A stretch of 64,000 bases of DNA, from the NCBI GenBank assembly GCA_012270865.1, contig JAAXHL010000065.1, forward strand, positions 20,809 through 84,808. Direction: 5' to 3'. Made by a program: the position numbers and the translations under genes. The DNA comes from Candidatus Poribacteria bacterium. Its GTDB lineage: Bacteria > Poribacteria > WGA-4E > WGA-3G. This document shows positions 1-7,352 of the stretch, in pieces (within the stretch, counting starts at the first letter, position 1; each line of letters begins with the position of its first letter). The notes beneath the pieces were generated by a model. It was not told the origin of the DNA and made no database searches. It saw only the letters and a list, made by a program, of their open reading frames with translations.

Positions 1-212
1 CTGTTAGTGTCGGATTTACGAGACAAACGGACAAAGCCTTTGCCTTGAGTGGAAGAAAGACTCATCCTTATATGTCTTGTGTAGAACTCTCACGTCCAAG
101 AATCAAAAAAACTGAAATTAAAAACATTATCCTGGGACAGGGAGAAAAGTTGCTCAGTCCAGAAAGGCGATTTGATGCGATTCTGGTTAATTCTCCCGAA
201 CTTTTCACGTAA
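1..212 (+). CDS. C-terminal end of an unknown gene, possibly a restriction enzyme
   Basis: A reading frame is open from the window edge to a TAA at 210-212, giving about 69 codons that end in VNSPELFT. The residues are basic and polar and contain no motif I recognise. The stop lies 15 bases before the start of a cytosine-C5 DNA methyltransferase on the same strand, so the two genes are probably co-transcribed. Type II restriction endonucleases often sit next to their methyltransferase, so this may be the tail of the cognate endonuclease. That role is inferred from position only; the gene is cut by the window and its family cannot be named. Confidence 0.55.
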   Translation, partial: VSVGFTRQTDKAFALSGRKTHPYMSCVELSRPRIKKTEIKNIILGQGEKLLSPERRFDAILVNSPELFT

Positions 213-227
213 AAGGTAAAAACACAA

Positions 228-1205
228 ATGTCTATGAAATTCATCGATCTCTTTGCCGGATGTGGTGGCATGACGCTCGGATTTCAAAATGCTGGATTTG
301 AGGCGGTTGCTGCTTTCGATAATTGGGACCCAGCAATCAAGGTCTATCGTGCTAACTTTACACATAATATACACAAACTGGATCTCGGTAATTGGCAAGA
401 AAGTCTAACAACATTAAACGCATATCAATTTGATATGATTATTGGTGGCCCTCCGTGTCAAGATTTTTCGCATGCCGGTAAACGGGACGAAAATTTGGGA
501 AGAGCGGATTTGACTGTGAGTTTTGCTCAGATTGTTGCCCATACAAAACCGAAGTGGTTTGTCATGGAAAATGTGGATAGAACTGTGAAAAGCCAACGGT
601 ATAAGCGTGCCGGTGAGATTCTAAGGGACGCAGGATATTCGCTAACACAGCGAATTTTAGACGCGAATCAATGTGGCGTTCCGCAAAAACGGAAACGGCT
701 TTTTCTCGTGGGTGAGTTGGGTTTATCTATTTCCATGGACAGTAGAGCACTGGCAAGTTATCTGGACAACAATCTGACGACTAAACCGATGAGTGTGCGT
801 GATTACTTGGGGGATAGTCTCGACGTTGCCCACTATTATCGGCATCCGCGCAACTATAGCCGCCGCGCTGTCTTTAGCGTTGATGAACCGAGTCCGACGG
901 TGAGAGGCGTTAACCGTCCGATCCCTGGGACCTACAAAACACACCCAAAGGATACTGCACCTATTTCAGAAGAAGTGCGTCCACTCACAACTTTAGAACG
1001 AAGTTATCTCCAAACTTTTCCAAAAGGTTTTCATTTCACTGGATCGAAGACCGATTTGGAGCAGATGATTGGTAATGCGGTACCCGTAAAACAGGCGGAG
1101 TACATCGCACGTTGCATTAGCACCTACATTGCCGAAAAAGGAGATAACTTGAACCCAATAGAACAGAAATCTGTTCAGTTGCTCTTATTTCGAGAATCAA
1201 AATGA
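228..1205 (+). CDS. dcm: DNA (cytosine-5-)-methyltransferase
   Basis: A 325-residue C5-cytosine methyltransferase that transfers a methyl group from S-adenosylmethionine to cytosine in DNA. The family motifs appear in order: motif I LFAGCGGMTLGF (about residues 8-19) for SAM binding, motif IV GGPPCQDFSHAGKR with the catalytic PPCQ cysteine, motif VI ENVDR, motif VIII QKRKRLFLVG, and motif X GNAVPV near the C-terminus. The target-recognition region between VIII and X is short, as usual for single-specificity type II enzymes. The gene follows an unidentified open frame by 15 bases, so it may be half of a restriction-modification pair. A start at 228 or two codons later (MKFIDLFAG) is possible. 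The symbol is generic; the target sequence is unknown. Confidence 0.95.
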   Translation: MSMKFIDLFAGCGGMTLGFQNAGFEAVAAFDNWDPAIKVYRANFTHNIHKLDLGNWQESLTTLNAYQFDMIIGGPPCQDFSHAGKRDENLGRADLTVSFAQIVAHTKPKWFVMENVDRTVKSQRYKRAGEILRDAGYSLTQRILDANQCGVPQKRKRLFLVGELGLSISMDSRALASYLDNNLTTKPMSVRDYLGDSLDVAHYYRHPRNYSRRAVFSVDEPSPTVRGVNRPIPGTYKTHPKDTAPISEEVRPLTTLERSYLQTFPKGFHFTGSKTDLEQMIGNAVPVKQAEYIARCISTYIAEKGDNLNPIEQKSVQLLLFRESK

Positions 1206-1250
1206 AATAGTTTTAGAATACTCGGACAATTTTAGCACGATTCTTGAGGT

Positions 1251-1618
1251 GATACCACCCACTGCCTAAAGGCAGGGGCTTCGGTTTCATAGACAGTGCG
1301 GTTTTCTCAAAGAGGCAACCGTCTAACTCCGTCTCCACCAGCAGGCAATTCCCCTATAGACTGAAAAAGCGTCAGTAGGGCATATCGTGCGAAAAACTTT
1401 CACGGGTATCCCTGCCTGCCTCTCTCCATAATGGAGAGAAAAGTTGAAAGTGGGTAGCGAATGCAACGTCGGAATTTCACCGCCCTACGAAGTATTACGC
1501 ACCGCTACCGATACATGTTTTTTCACAAGGTGTCACTTGTAGCTTGCTTATACCACCTCTGACAGTGGCGGACAACGCCTGCACAAGCGTGCAGGGTCAG
1601 AGTGTTGTCCAACAAGTT
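1251..1618 (-). ncRNA. Structured non-coding RNA, omega/reRNA (HEARO)-like
   Basis: A perfect sigma-70-type promoter at 1625-1653 points leftward into a gene-free region that is dense in base pairing. Near the predicted 5' end, three 7-bp stems interleave: 1557-1563 with 1596-1602, 1570-1576 with 1604-1610, and hairpin 1578-1584/1589-1595. The first two form an H-type pseudoknot enclosing the hairpin. Further stems are 1453-1459 with 1503-1509, the hairpin 1421-1439, and a CCCTA-CTGA stem around 1354-1380. The predicted 3' end carries a TTTAG-loop hairpin (1262-1275) followed by TGGTATCA, as in guide RNAs of IS200/IS605 TnpB elements. The internal TGCCTGCTGG and GTTAGACGGTTGCC segments recall the HEARO/omega RNA of IscB. 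Known omega/reRNAs guide a nuclease; none is encoded here. Confidence 0.5.
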
Positions 1619-1624
1619 ATGTTA

Positions 1625-1653
1625 ATTATACTACATTTTGAGCAACTTGTCAA
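1625..1653 (-). promoter_or_regulatory. Consensus promoter for the structured ncRNA
   Basis: Reading leftward, TTGACA (1653-1648), a 17-base spacer and TATAAT (1630-1625) match the sigma-70 consensus at all twelve positions. Transcription would start near 1618 and run into the structured, gene-free region. No coding sequence lies downstream on this strand, which argues for an RNA product. Confidence 0.8.
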
Positions 1654-1749
1654 GTTTATTTGACAGAGCAAAGCGATTAGCGGGCTTATATCCCGAAGCC
1701 TTAAGGCTTGGGCTTTACGACCGAATGCCCGTAAAATGGAGATCTACAG

Positions 1750-2979
1750 ATGTTTTATCTAACTGCTATTTTCATTGTTTGTGCACTGTTTTTTTCAACC
1801 CAACTGGCTGCAACGGCGCAAAGCGTCAATATCTCTGAACCTATGCCGCCACCGCCGACTGTGCGTGAAACTTTTAAATTGGACCCGTTTTATGTGCAGT
1901 GGCTTGCGGTGGAGGGTCTACCTATTGTTGCATCGGCGAAGGTGGATCCTTATGCGCTGAAGGAAGCGGCTTGGCTTATTCAGAAAATGGTCGGGCATCG
2001 TCAGGATATACTACAGGCACTGACAAAAAATAACGTGCGTTTTGCTGTGATGGCATACAACGAACTCACGACGCAGATCCCGGAACATAGCGATCTGCAA
2101 CCCGATTATTATTGGGACCGACGCGCCCGCGGTCTGGGTTCCACGCCAACAAGACCTGCCGTGAGCTGCGGTGAGGAGAACCTGCTTAATTATGAAGGCG
2201 ATCCGTATTCGACTGAGAATATTCTGGTGCATGAGTTCGCACATGCGATTCACCAGATGGGGTTAAATACGGTGGATCCGAGTTTCGATGACCGTCTTAA
2301 GGTGCTATACGATGCTGCGGTCGAAAAAGGGTTGTGGGAAAACACGTATGCTATTACGAACAAGGCGGAATATTGGGCTGAAGGCACGCAGTCTTGGTTT
2401 GATACGAATCGGGCGAACGATGACCAGCATAACCATGTTGATACTCGCGACAAGTTGAAAGAATACGACCCGGCACTCGCTGCGTTGTTGACTGAGGTCT
2501 ATGGCGACAGGGACTGGCGATATACGAAAGCAATAACCCGTTTAAGTCTCTTGCATCTCCAGGGGTTCAATCCTGAAGCGTCACCGAAATTTGAATGGCC
2601 TCGTGAATTAATAGCGTTAGCAGAATTTCACCAGCAATTGAAGGATCCGAACAGCGAGGGTGGTGACAGATGGGTAGAATTAGCGGGACACGATCCGAGT
2701 TTGCTGCCCAATCTAAAATCGGGTGATAGCCGAACGGAAACTGCGATCATCTTTGTGAATCTCACGGAAGCCGAGATTTCGTACGCTTGGATAGATGGCG
2801 CGGGTGAGGAACGGCACTATGGCAAGGTTGCTGCGGATGATTTTGTCAATCAGCATACATTTTCTGGGCATATTTGGTTGGTCAAGGATGCTGATGGTGA
2901 TAATCTTGCGGTGTTCCGTGCTGAAGAAAAGACGGGTCGTGCGCTTTTGGGTGCAGCACAATCGACTCAGGAGCCGTAA
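1750..2979 (+). CDS. Secreted HExxH zinc metallopeptidase-like protein
   Basis: A 409-residue protein with an N-terminal signal peptide (hydrophobic residues about 2-23, cleavage likely after ATAQS). The zinc-binding motif HEFAHAIH lies near residue 165. About 45 residues later, EYWAEGTQSWF supplies a likely third ligand glutamate, the layout of gluzincin-type peptidases. The C-terminal 80 residues resemble a small beta domain (FVNLTEAEISYAWID). It probably acts outside the cytoplasm. Substrate and exact family are not recognised. A GGAG box 8 bases before ATG supports this start, which lies just beyond the right end of the IS-like element. The Nudix gene starts 2 bases after its stop, so the two are translated from one message. 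Confidence 0.8.
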   Translation: MFYLTAIFIVCALFFSTQLAATAQSVNISEPMPPPPTVRETFKLDPFYVQWLAVEGLPIVASAKVDPYALKEAAWLIQKMVGHRQDILQALTKNNVRFAVMAYNELTTQIPEHSDLQPDYYWDRRARGLGSTPTRPAVSCGEENLLNYEGDPYSTENILVHEFAHAIHQMGLNTVDPSFDDRLKVLYDAAVEKGLWENTYAITNKAEYWAEGTQSWFDTNRANDDQHNHVDTRDKLKEYDPALAALLTEVYGDRDWRYTKAITRLSLLHLQGFNPEASPKFEWPRELIALAEFHQQLKDPNSEGGDRWVELAGHDPSLLPNLKSGDSRTETAIIFVNLTEAEISYAWIDGAGEERHYGKVAADDFVNQHTFSGHIWLVKDADGDNLAVFRAEEKTGRALLGAAQSTQEP

Positions 2980-2981
2980 GC

Positions 2982-3605
2982 GTGGGTAGCGTTGTCCAAA
3001 AGGTTACTGCGTTTATTGTGCGCGAAAAGTGTGGTGCTAAAGAGCTGCTTGTTTTTAAGCATCCGACTGCGGGGATCCAGATCCCCGCAGGCACTGTTGA
3101 GGTGGGTGAAGATATTGAAGCTGCTGTGAAGCGAGAGGTTTTTGAGGAAACGGGGTTACGGTCTGTGGAAATTGAGGCATATCTGGGTCGTTTTGAAAAT
3201 GAGTTGTCGGAAGGCGAACGGATAATCGCGGAGACGACGCAGGTTTATATTGAACCCGATTTAAACGCGATGCCTTACAAGGAAAAACTCACGAAGGGAT
3301 TGACTGTTAATTATCATTCTATAGGGGAGGATTTTACGCATATTTCTTATGTTGAATACGACAAACATCCTGATCCGACGTGTATCTGTTATCATATTAC
3401 GGGGTGGGTACCGAATGAAAATATAGGTGCGCGTAAGATGCGGCATTTTTTCTTGTTAAGCACACAAGAGGAGACAGCAGATGCGTGGGAATTGAAGAGT
3501 GATAGAGGACACATTTTCAGTCCTTATTGGACACCACTTTCGCCGAAGCCCGATATTATATCTCCACAAGATAGGTGGTTGGATTTTGTATATGAGAGAA
3601 TCTGA
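2982..3605 (+). CDS. Nudix hydrolase
   Basis: A 207-residue protein starting at GTG two bases after the metallopeptidase stop. The Nudix box is complete around residues 32-54: G-x5-E-x7-REVFEETGL, with the residues that bind the divalent metal and catalyse hydrolysis of nucleoside diphosphates linked to another moiety. The N-terminus (VQKVTAFIVREK...LLVFKHP) is the usual first strand of the fold. The C-terminal half, after the core domain, is an extra segment of about 70 residues that I do not recognise. Substrate cannot be deduced. The tight coupling to a secreted peptidase has no obvious functional reason. Confidence 0.9.
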   Translation: MGSVVQKVTAFIVREKCGAKELLVFKHPTAGIQIPAGTVEVGEDIEAAVKREVFEETGLRSVEIEAYLGRFENELSEGERIIAETTQVYIEPDLNAMPYKEKLTKGLTVNYHSIGEDFTHISYVEYDKHPDPTCICYHITGWVPNENIGARKMRHFFLLSTQEETADAWELKSDRGHIFSPYWTPLSPKPDIISPQDRWLDFVYERI

Positions 3606-3663
3606 ATTGTGGTAAAATAGATATTAACCCAGTTAACATATTAGAAAGGAGAACAGGATAATT

Positions 3664-4815
3664 ATGGAACGTATTGAACTAACTTCATTGGGGCAAATTC
3701 GTGATGCCGATATTTCCTTTGGTGATTTAACAGTATTTGTCGGTGAACAAGCGAGTGGAAAGAGCATTCTACTCCAACTCGTGAAACTCTTTTTAGACGC
3801 GGGTGATATTACCCGAACCTTGAAAAAACACGGTTTTGATTGGCAAAAAAACACTGATAATTTTTTATCCCTTTATTTTGGTGAAGGGATGCAGACCATC
3901 TGGAGCAAAGATGAGACGAAAGTCACTGTTGATAAAGTGGACTTTACGCCTCGAAAGGCATTATCCAGAAGAAGAAAAAATGAGAATCTCTTTCTGATAC
4001 CAGCGCATAGAGTTGTGACGCTTAAAGATGGATGGCCGCGTTCTTTTACAGACTATACGACAAGTGATCCGTACGTCGTTAAAGAGTTCAGTGAACAATT
4101 ACGTTTATTGATGGAAGCAGGCTTGGGTTCAGGTGAGCGTGCTATATTTCCACAAGTAGGTCGTATGAACAAAACAATACGAGACGCAATCGGAAAAAGC
4201 ATTTTTGGAGAAGCTGAAGTTAGATTAGATAGATCCGGGTTACGTAAGCGCATTGTCCTAGACGTTGCTGGGAGCCAACTGCCGTTTATGGTTTGGTCTA
4301 CGGGTCAGAGAGAATTCACACCTCTCCTACTCGGGTTGTATTGGTTAATGCCTTCTGGAAAAGCGCAGAAGAAGGATAACATCAACTGGGTTATTATTGA
4401 AGAGCCGGAAATGGGCTTACATCCGCAAGCGATCTCAGCATTGCTTCTTATCTTTTTGGAGCTGCTAAGGCGCGGATATAAAGTCATCGTTTCTACACAT
4501 TCAGCCCAAATTTTAGAACTTATCTGGGCAATTCGATTTATTGCTAAATCAAATTCCGCGCCAACGCGGTTAAGACAGTTGTTGGATTTGAAGGCAAATG
4601 CCTATTCCTATGACCTCACGGAGACAATCTTGAATGGAAAAACGTTCAGAACCTATTATTTTTCTCGTCAGGATAGTGTTGTGAGCGTCAAAGACATTTC
4701 AACCTTAGATGCTGAAGATCCGGATGAGGCAATATCGAATTGGGGTGGTCTTACACTGTTTAGCACTAAATCTGCTGATGTTGTTACAGAGGCTGTGTGG
4801 GAGAGTGACCTTTGA
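3664..4815 (+). CDS. AAA/ABC-type ATPase of a two-gene cassette
   Basis: A 383-residue ATPase of the SMC/OLD-like AAA class. Walker A GEQASGKS lies at residues 27-34, directly after the MERIELTSLGQIRDADISF start typical of this class. A signature-like STGQRE lies near residue 218, Walker B VIIEEPEMGLHP near 243, and an H-loop VSTHS near 277. There is no Toprim domain after it, unlike true OLD proteins. The gene has a strong ribosome site (AAAGGAG) and overlaps the next small gene at TTGA (4812-4815), which implies coupled translation. ATPases of this type drive defence systems such as Septu, PARIS and Gabija, and that is the role I infer. The base composition is A/T-richer than the metabolic genes to the right, as expected for acquired DNA. 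Confidence 0.85.
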   Translation: MERIELTSLGQIRDADISFGDLTVFVGEQASGKSILLQLVKLFLDAGDITRTLKKHGFDWQKNTDNFLSLYFGEGMQTIWSKDETKVTVDKVDFTPRKALSRRRKNENLFLIPAHRVVTLKDGWPRSFTDYTTSDPYVVKEFSEQLRLLMEAGLGSGERAIFPQVGRMNKTIRDAIGKSIFGEAEVRLDRSGLRKRIVLDVAGSQLPFMVWSTGQREFTPLLLGLYWLMPSGKAQKKDNINWVIIEEPEMGLHPQAISALLLIFLELLRRGYKVIVSTHSAQILELIWAIRFIAKSNSAPTRLRQLLDLKANAYSYDLTETILNGKTFRTYYFSRQDSVVSVKDISTLDAEDPDEAISNWGGLTLFSTKSADVVTEAVWESDL

Positions 4816-5273
4816 ATTTTGTCAATGCTGTTAAAAGCAGTCCACAAATTGCCGAATGTCTGAAAAATGGGTTACAGGCATTAGAGCGACAAGATAAAAA
4901 CAAAATAAAAGTCAACGCATCGCGCGACCTAAAAGGTAGTGTTTACATTGACAAGTGTCTTGAAAGGCATTGTCCGAACGCATCTCGTTGGGATTACGTA
5001 TTCGGTTATAAAGATAGGATTTACTATGTTGAAGTTCATCCGGCGGACAATACGCGTAAAGTAAGGGAAGTCACAGCGAAATTGCAGTGGTTAAAGCAGT
5101 GGCGTAAACGTTCCGCGAGGAGCCTTGAAGATTTGGAGGAGCAGAGTGCCTACCATTGGATTTCTACAGGAAAAACTGCATCGAGCGTGAAAAGAGGTAA
5201 ATATCTTCAGATATTGGCACAAAATGGTATCCGTGGTCCAGATTCTGTATTGAACGCTGATAGTGTTCCATAG
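4812..5273 (+). CDS. Small nuclease-like partner of the AAA ATPase
   Basis: A 153-residue protein whose TTG start overlaps the TGA stop of the ATPase, so the two are almost certainly partners. It is rich in basic residues. The middle part has a WDYVFGYKDRIYYVEVHPA pattern (near residues 55-75): an aspartate on one strand, then E-x-H on the next, followed by a helix with KVREVTAKLQWLK. This spacing looks like a degenerate PD-(D/E)xK nuclease core, with the usual lysine replaced by histidine. That reading is mine and tentative. If correct, the pair would be an ATPase-controlled nuclease, a common defence layout. I cannot name the family. Confidence 0.65.
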   Translation: MNFVNAVKSSPQIAECLKNGLQALERQDKNKIKVNASRDLKGSVYIDKCLERHCPNASRWDYVFGYKDRIYYVEVHPADNTRKVREVTAKLQWLKQWRKRSARSLEDLEEQSAYHWISTGKTASSVKRGKYLQILAQNGIRGPDSVLNADSVP

Positions 5274-5321
5274 ACATATTGGCACTCGTTATTTTTAACC
5301 CAACGCTCTTGGAGGAAAAAG

Positions 5322-6428
5322 ATGACAACATATCGAGCAGGTGTAATCGGTTTGGGACGTATGGGGAGTACTTTTGACGACGAAATCACGCAAGGCGGGT
5401 CGCTCTTTCTGCCGTATTGCCACGGTCCGACCTACCACGCTGCACCGAATGTGGAACTGGTGTCGGGTGCGGATCTGCATGCCGAGCAAGGGGCGATTTT
5501 CGGTGAACGATGGGGATTGGATCCAGAGCATATCTACACCGATTATCGTGAGATGCTGGAGAAGGAGAATTTGGACATCGTCAGCGTTTGCACGACGGCG
5601 CGAATTCGATCGACTATTGTGCAAGATGTGGCACGTGCGGGAGTCAAGGCGATCTGGGCAGAGAAACCGATTTCGTTGAGCCTCGCGGAGGCAGACGAAA
5701 TGGTGGAGACCTGTCGAGCGGAAGGTGTCGCGTTGGCGATCAACTGCGCGCGACGCTGGAATCCGTTCTTTAGCGAAGCACGAAAATTGATAGACGAAGG
5801 TGAAATCGGTGATGTGCTACAGGTGACGGTCTACGCACAATGCGGACTCTCACATAACGGTAGCCACGCGATTGATATTCTGCGCTATATGGCAGGTGGA
5901 AACGTGGAATGGGTTTTCGGTGAGATGCAATCCGATGCAGCCGCTGCGGGTGAAGGGGACCTACAGGGGAACGGTTACCTCGTTTTTGATAACGGTGTTC
6001 GTGCGTATCTCAGGAGTACGGCTTGTGGGGCTGCACCGTGGGAGGTCGATGTTATCGGCACAACTGGACGTATCCGTTCTGTCAACAATGCCGAAACGTT
6101 TGAGCTGATTCGCATGGTTCCAGGGGGTAGACGCGGACGCGGGGTGCCTGCGCAGTGTCCGTTCCCGATCCCTGTGCGGATGCAAGGGATGGGATTGACA
6201 ATCGTTGAGGATCTCATTAATGCCGCTGAGAATGGTGGTTCGCCGAAGTGTTCGGGTGAAGATGGACGCGAAGCGTTAGAGGTAGCCGTTGCGCTCCGAG
6301 AGTCGCACCGTCGTGGCGGTGTGAGGGTGGACCTGCCGATTGAAGACCGGAGCCTCCAAATCTTATCGTCAGAGATTCAAGGCGACGACACACCAGCTCG
6401 GGTACGACGGTTACAAGCGAGTCGATAG
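5322..6428 (+). CDS. Gfo/Idh/MocA family oxidoreductase
   Basis: A 368-residue NAD(P)-dependent oxidoreductase of the glucose-fructose oxidoreductase/inositol dehydrogenase family. The N-terminus has the Rossmann motif VIGLGRMGS (residues 8-16). The family EKP motif follows in WAEKPISLSLAEADEMV (near residue 113), where the lysine takes part in catalysis. The C-terminal half is the usual alpha/beta domain that binds the sugar or polyol. Members oxidise sugars, inositols or their derivatives; the substrate here is unknown. A strong TTGGAGG ribosome site precedes ATG. It is followed by a PhyH-family gene on the same strand about 90 bases on, a pairing common in sugar-degrading environmental bacteria. 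Confidence 0.9.
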   Translation: MTTYRAGVIGLGRMGSTFDDEITQGGSLFLPYCHGPTYHAAPNVELVSGADLHAEQGAIFGERWGLDPEHIYTDYREMLEKENLDIVSVCTTARIRSTIVQDVARAGVKAIWAEKPISLSLAEADEMVETCRAEGVALAINCARRWNPFFSEARKLIDEGEIGDVLQVTVYAQCGLSHNGSHAIDILRYMAGGNVEWVFGEMQSDAAAAGEGDLQGNGYLVFDNGVRAYLRSTACGAAPWEVDVIGTTGRIRSVNNAETFELIRMVPGGRRGRGVPAQCPFPIPVRMQGMGLTIVEDLINAAENGGSPKCSGEDGREALEVAVALRESHRRGGVRVDLPIEDRSLQILSSEIQGDDTPARVRRLQASR

Positions 6429-6517
6429 AAATCGCGGATGCGCTACAAAATCCCAAACAGGTGAACCCCGCAGACTGCTGTAGGAGCGGTATAGAGAATC
6501 GCGACAAGGAGAATCAG

Positions 6518-7336
6518 ATGAAACCAGCAGATTATGCATTTTTTAAGGAAAATGGTTATATCTCACTCGGTAAAATTCTGAGCGATGCCGAGGTTGAGCA
6601 TTTTGTCCATGCTTTTGACCGGGATCGCACTGAAGTTGAAGATCACTGGTATCGTATCGGACATTATCAGACCGTGAATTGCGATGCGCTTTTGACTTCA
6701 CCTGAATTCGACAACGTAATTCGGCATCCGATTGTCATGGATTGTCTATACACACTGATGGGGGATGCCCCGTGCTTTTCAGAGATATGTATCCGACACA
6801 TGGCACCTTACGATGATGCGCTGCATCGTGGTTGGCATCGAGATGGTCCGAGGCACTGGTTTGAGCATCCGTTGCGTATCGGGTTCATGCAGTTGATGCT
6901 GTATCTGACCGATGTTAATGAAACGACGCACTGTTTCTCTTTATCACCGGAGTCGGTGGACGCTGAGATTCTCGAAACAGACGCGCAGTTGGAACGTGGT
7001 GGGATTGTCGATTTGTATGGTCCTGCTGGGACAGCGATACTCTTCAATATCGGTGTTTTACACACCGCCACGACCCGTCCGACGCATGCAGAACGGAAGA
7101 CGGTGCAAGTCTATTACGGGCATCCGAACCGTCGGTACTTGAGCGAGGATTCGATCATACCTGTTGAACTTTGGCGGGACCATCCCGACCCTGAGGTGCG
7201 CGCCTTTTATGGTGTCCTGAATAGCAAGACGCGCGATTACCTCGAACACACGGCTTCAACGGGTGAACTGTCGTTTGAGGACACTTTGGTGCTTTTGCGC
7301 GAGCTGGATGTCAAGCACCGCAAGCGGCCGGAGTGA
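6518..7336 (+). CDS. Phytanoyl-CoA dioxygenase (PhyH) family protein
   Basis: A 272-residue Fe(II)/2-oxoglutarate oxygenase of the PhyH family. The start at 6518 is chosen because AAGGAGA lies 6 bases before it; an in-frame ATG at 6461 has no such site. The N-terminus FFKENGYISLGKILSDAEVEHF is the usual PhyH opening. WHRDG near residue 107 gives the H-x-D iron ligands, and LHTATTRPTHAERKTVQVYY near residue 185 gives the distal histidine and the arginine that holds 2-oxoglutarate. So the active site looks intact. The family hydroxylates a wide range of small molecules, and the substrate is unknown. It converges with the PmoA-like gene, whose stop is 16 bases away. Confidence 0.9.
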   Translation: MKPADYAFFKENGYISLGKILSDAEVEHFVHAFDRDRTEVEDHWYRIGHYQTVNCDALLTSPEFDNVIRHPIVMDCLYTLMGDAPCFSEICIRHMAPYDDALHRGWHRDGPRHWFEHPLRIGFMQLMLYLTDVNETTHCFSLSPESVDAEILETDAQLERGGIVDLYGPAGTAILFNIGVLHTATTRPTHAERKTVQVYYGHPNRRYLSEDSIIPVELWRDHPDPEVRAFYGVLNSKTRDYLEHTASTGELSFEDTLVLLRELDVKHRKRPE

Positions 7337-7352
7337 ATTTGAGAAAAAACAC

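Larger units (their letters stand above)
1251..1740. mobile_element. Non-autonomous IS200/IS605-like element without transposase
   Basis: This 490-base stretch holds no credible protein gene but has hairpins at both ends that resemble IS200/IS605 subterminal structures. At the left end, read on the minus strand, is a GAAGCCCC-CTGCC-TTTAG-GGCAG-TGGG-TGGTATCA arrangement, similar in form to the 3' hairpin of TnpB-type elements. At the right end is AAGCC-TTAA-GGCTT (1696-1709), nested beside CGGG (1681-1684) / CCCG (1692-1695) and GGGC (1710-1713) / GCCC (1727-1730). Between them lie a consensus promoter and a structured transcript. No TnpA, TnpB or IscB is present, so mobility or RNA function would depend on proteins encoded elsewhere. 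Family assignment is by remembered pattern, and exact ends are uncertain. Confidence 0.5.

Noticed and set aside
1638..1838. 66-residue plus-strand frame across the IS-like element
   Set aside because: It covers the ncRNA promoter and the right-end hairpins in one frame and overlaps the metallopeptidase signal peptide in another; no family pattern.
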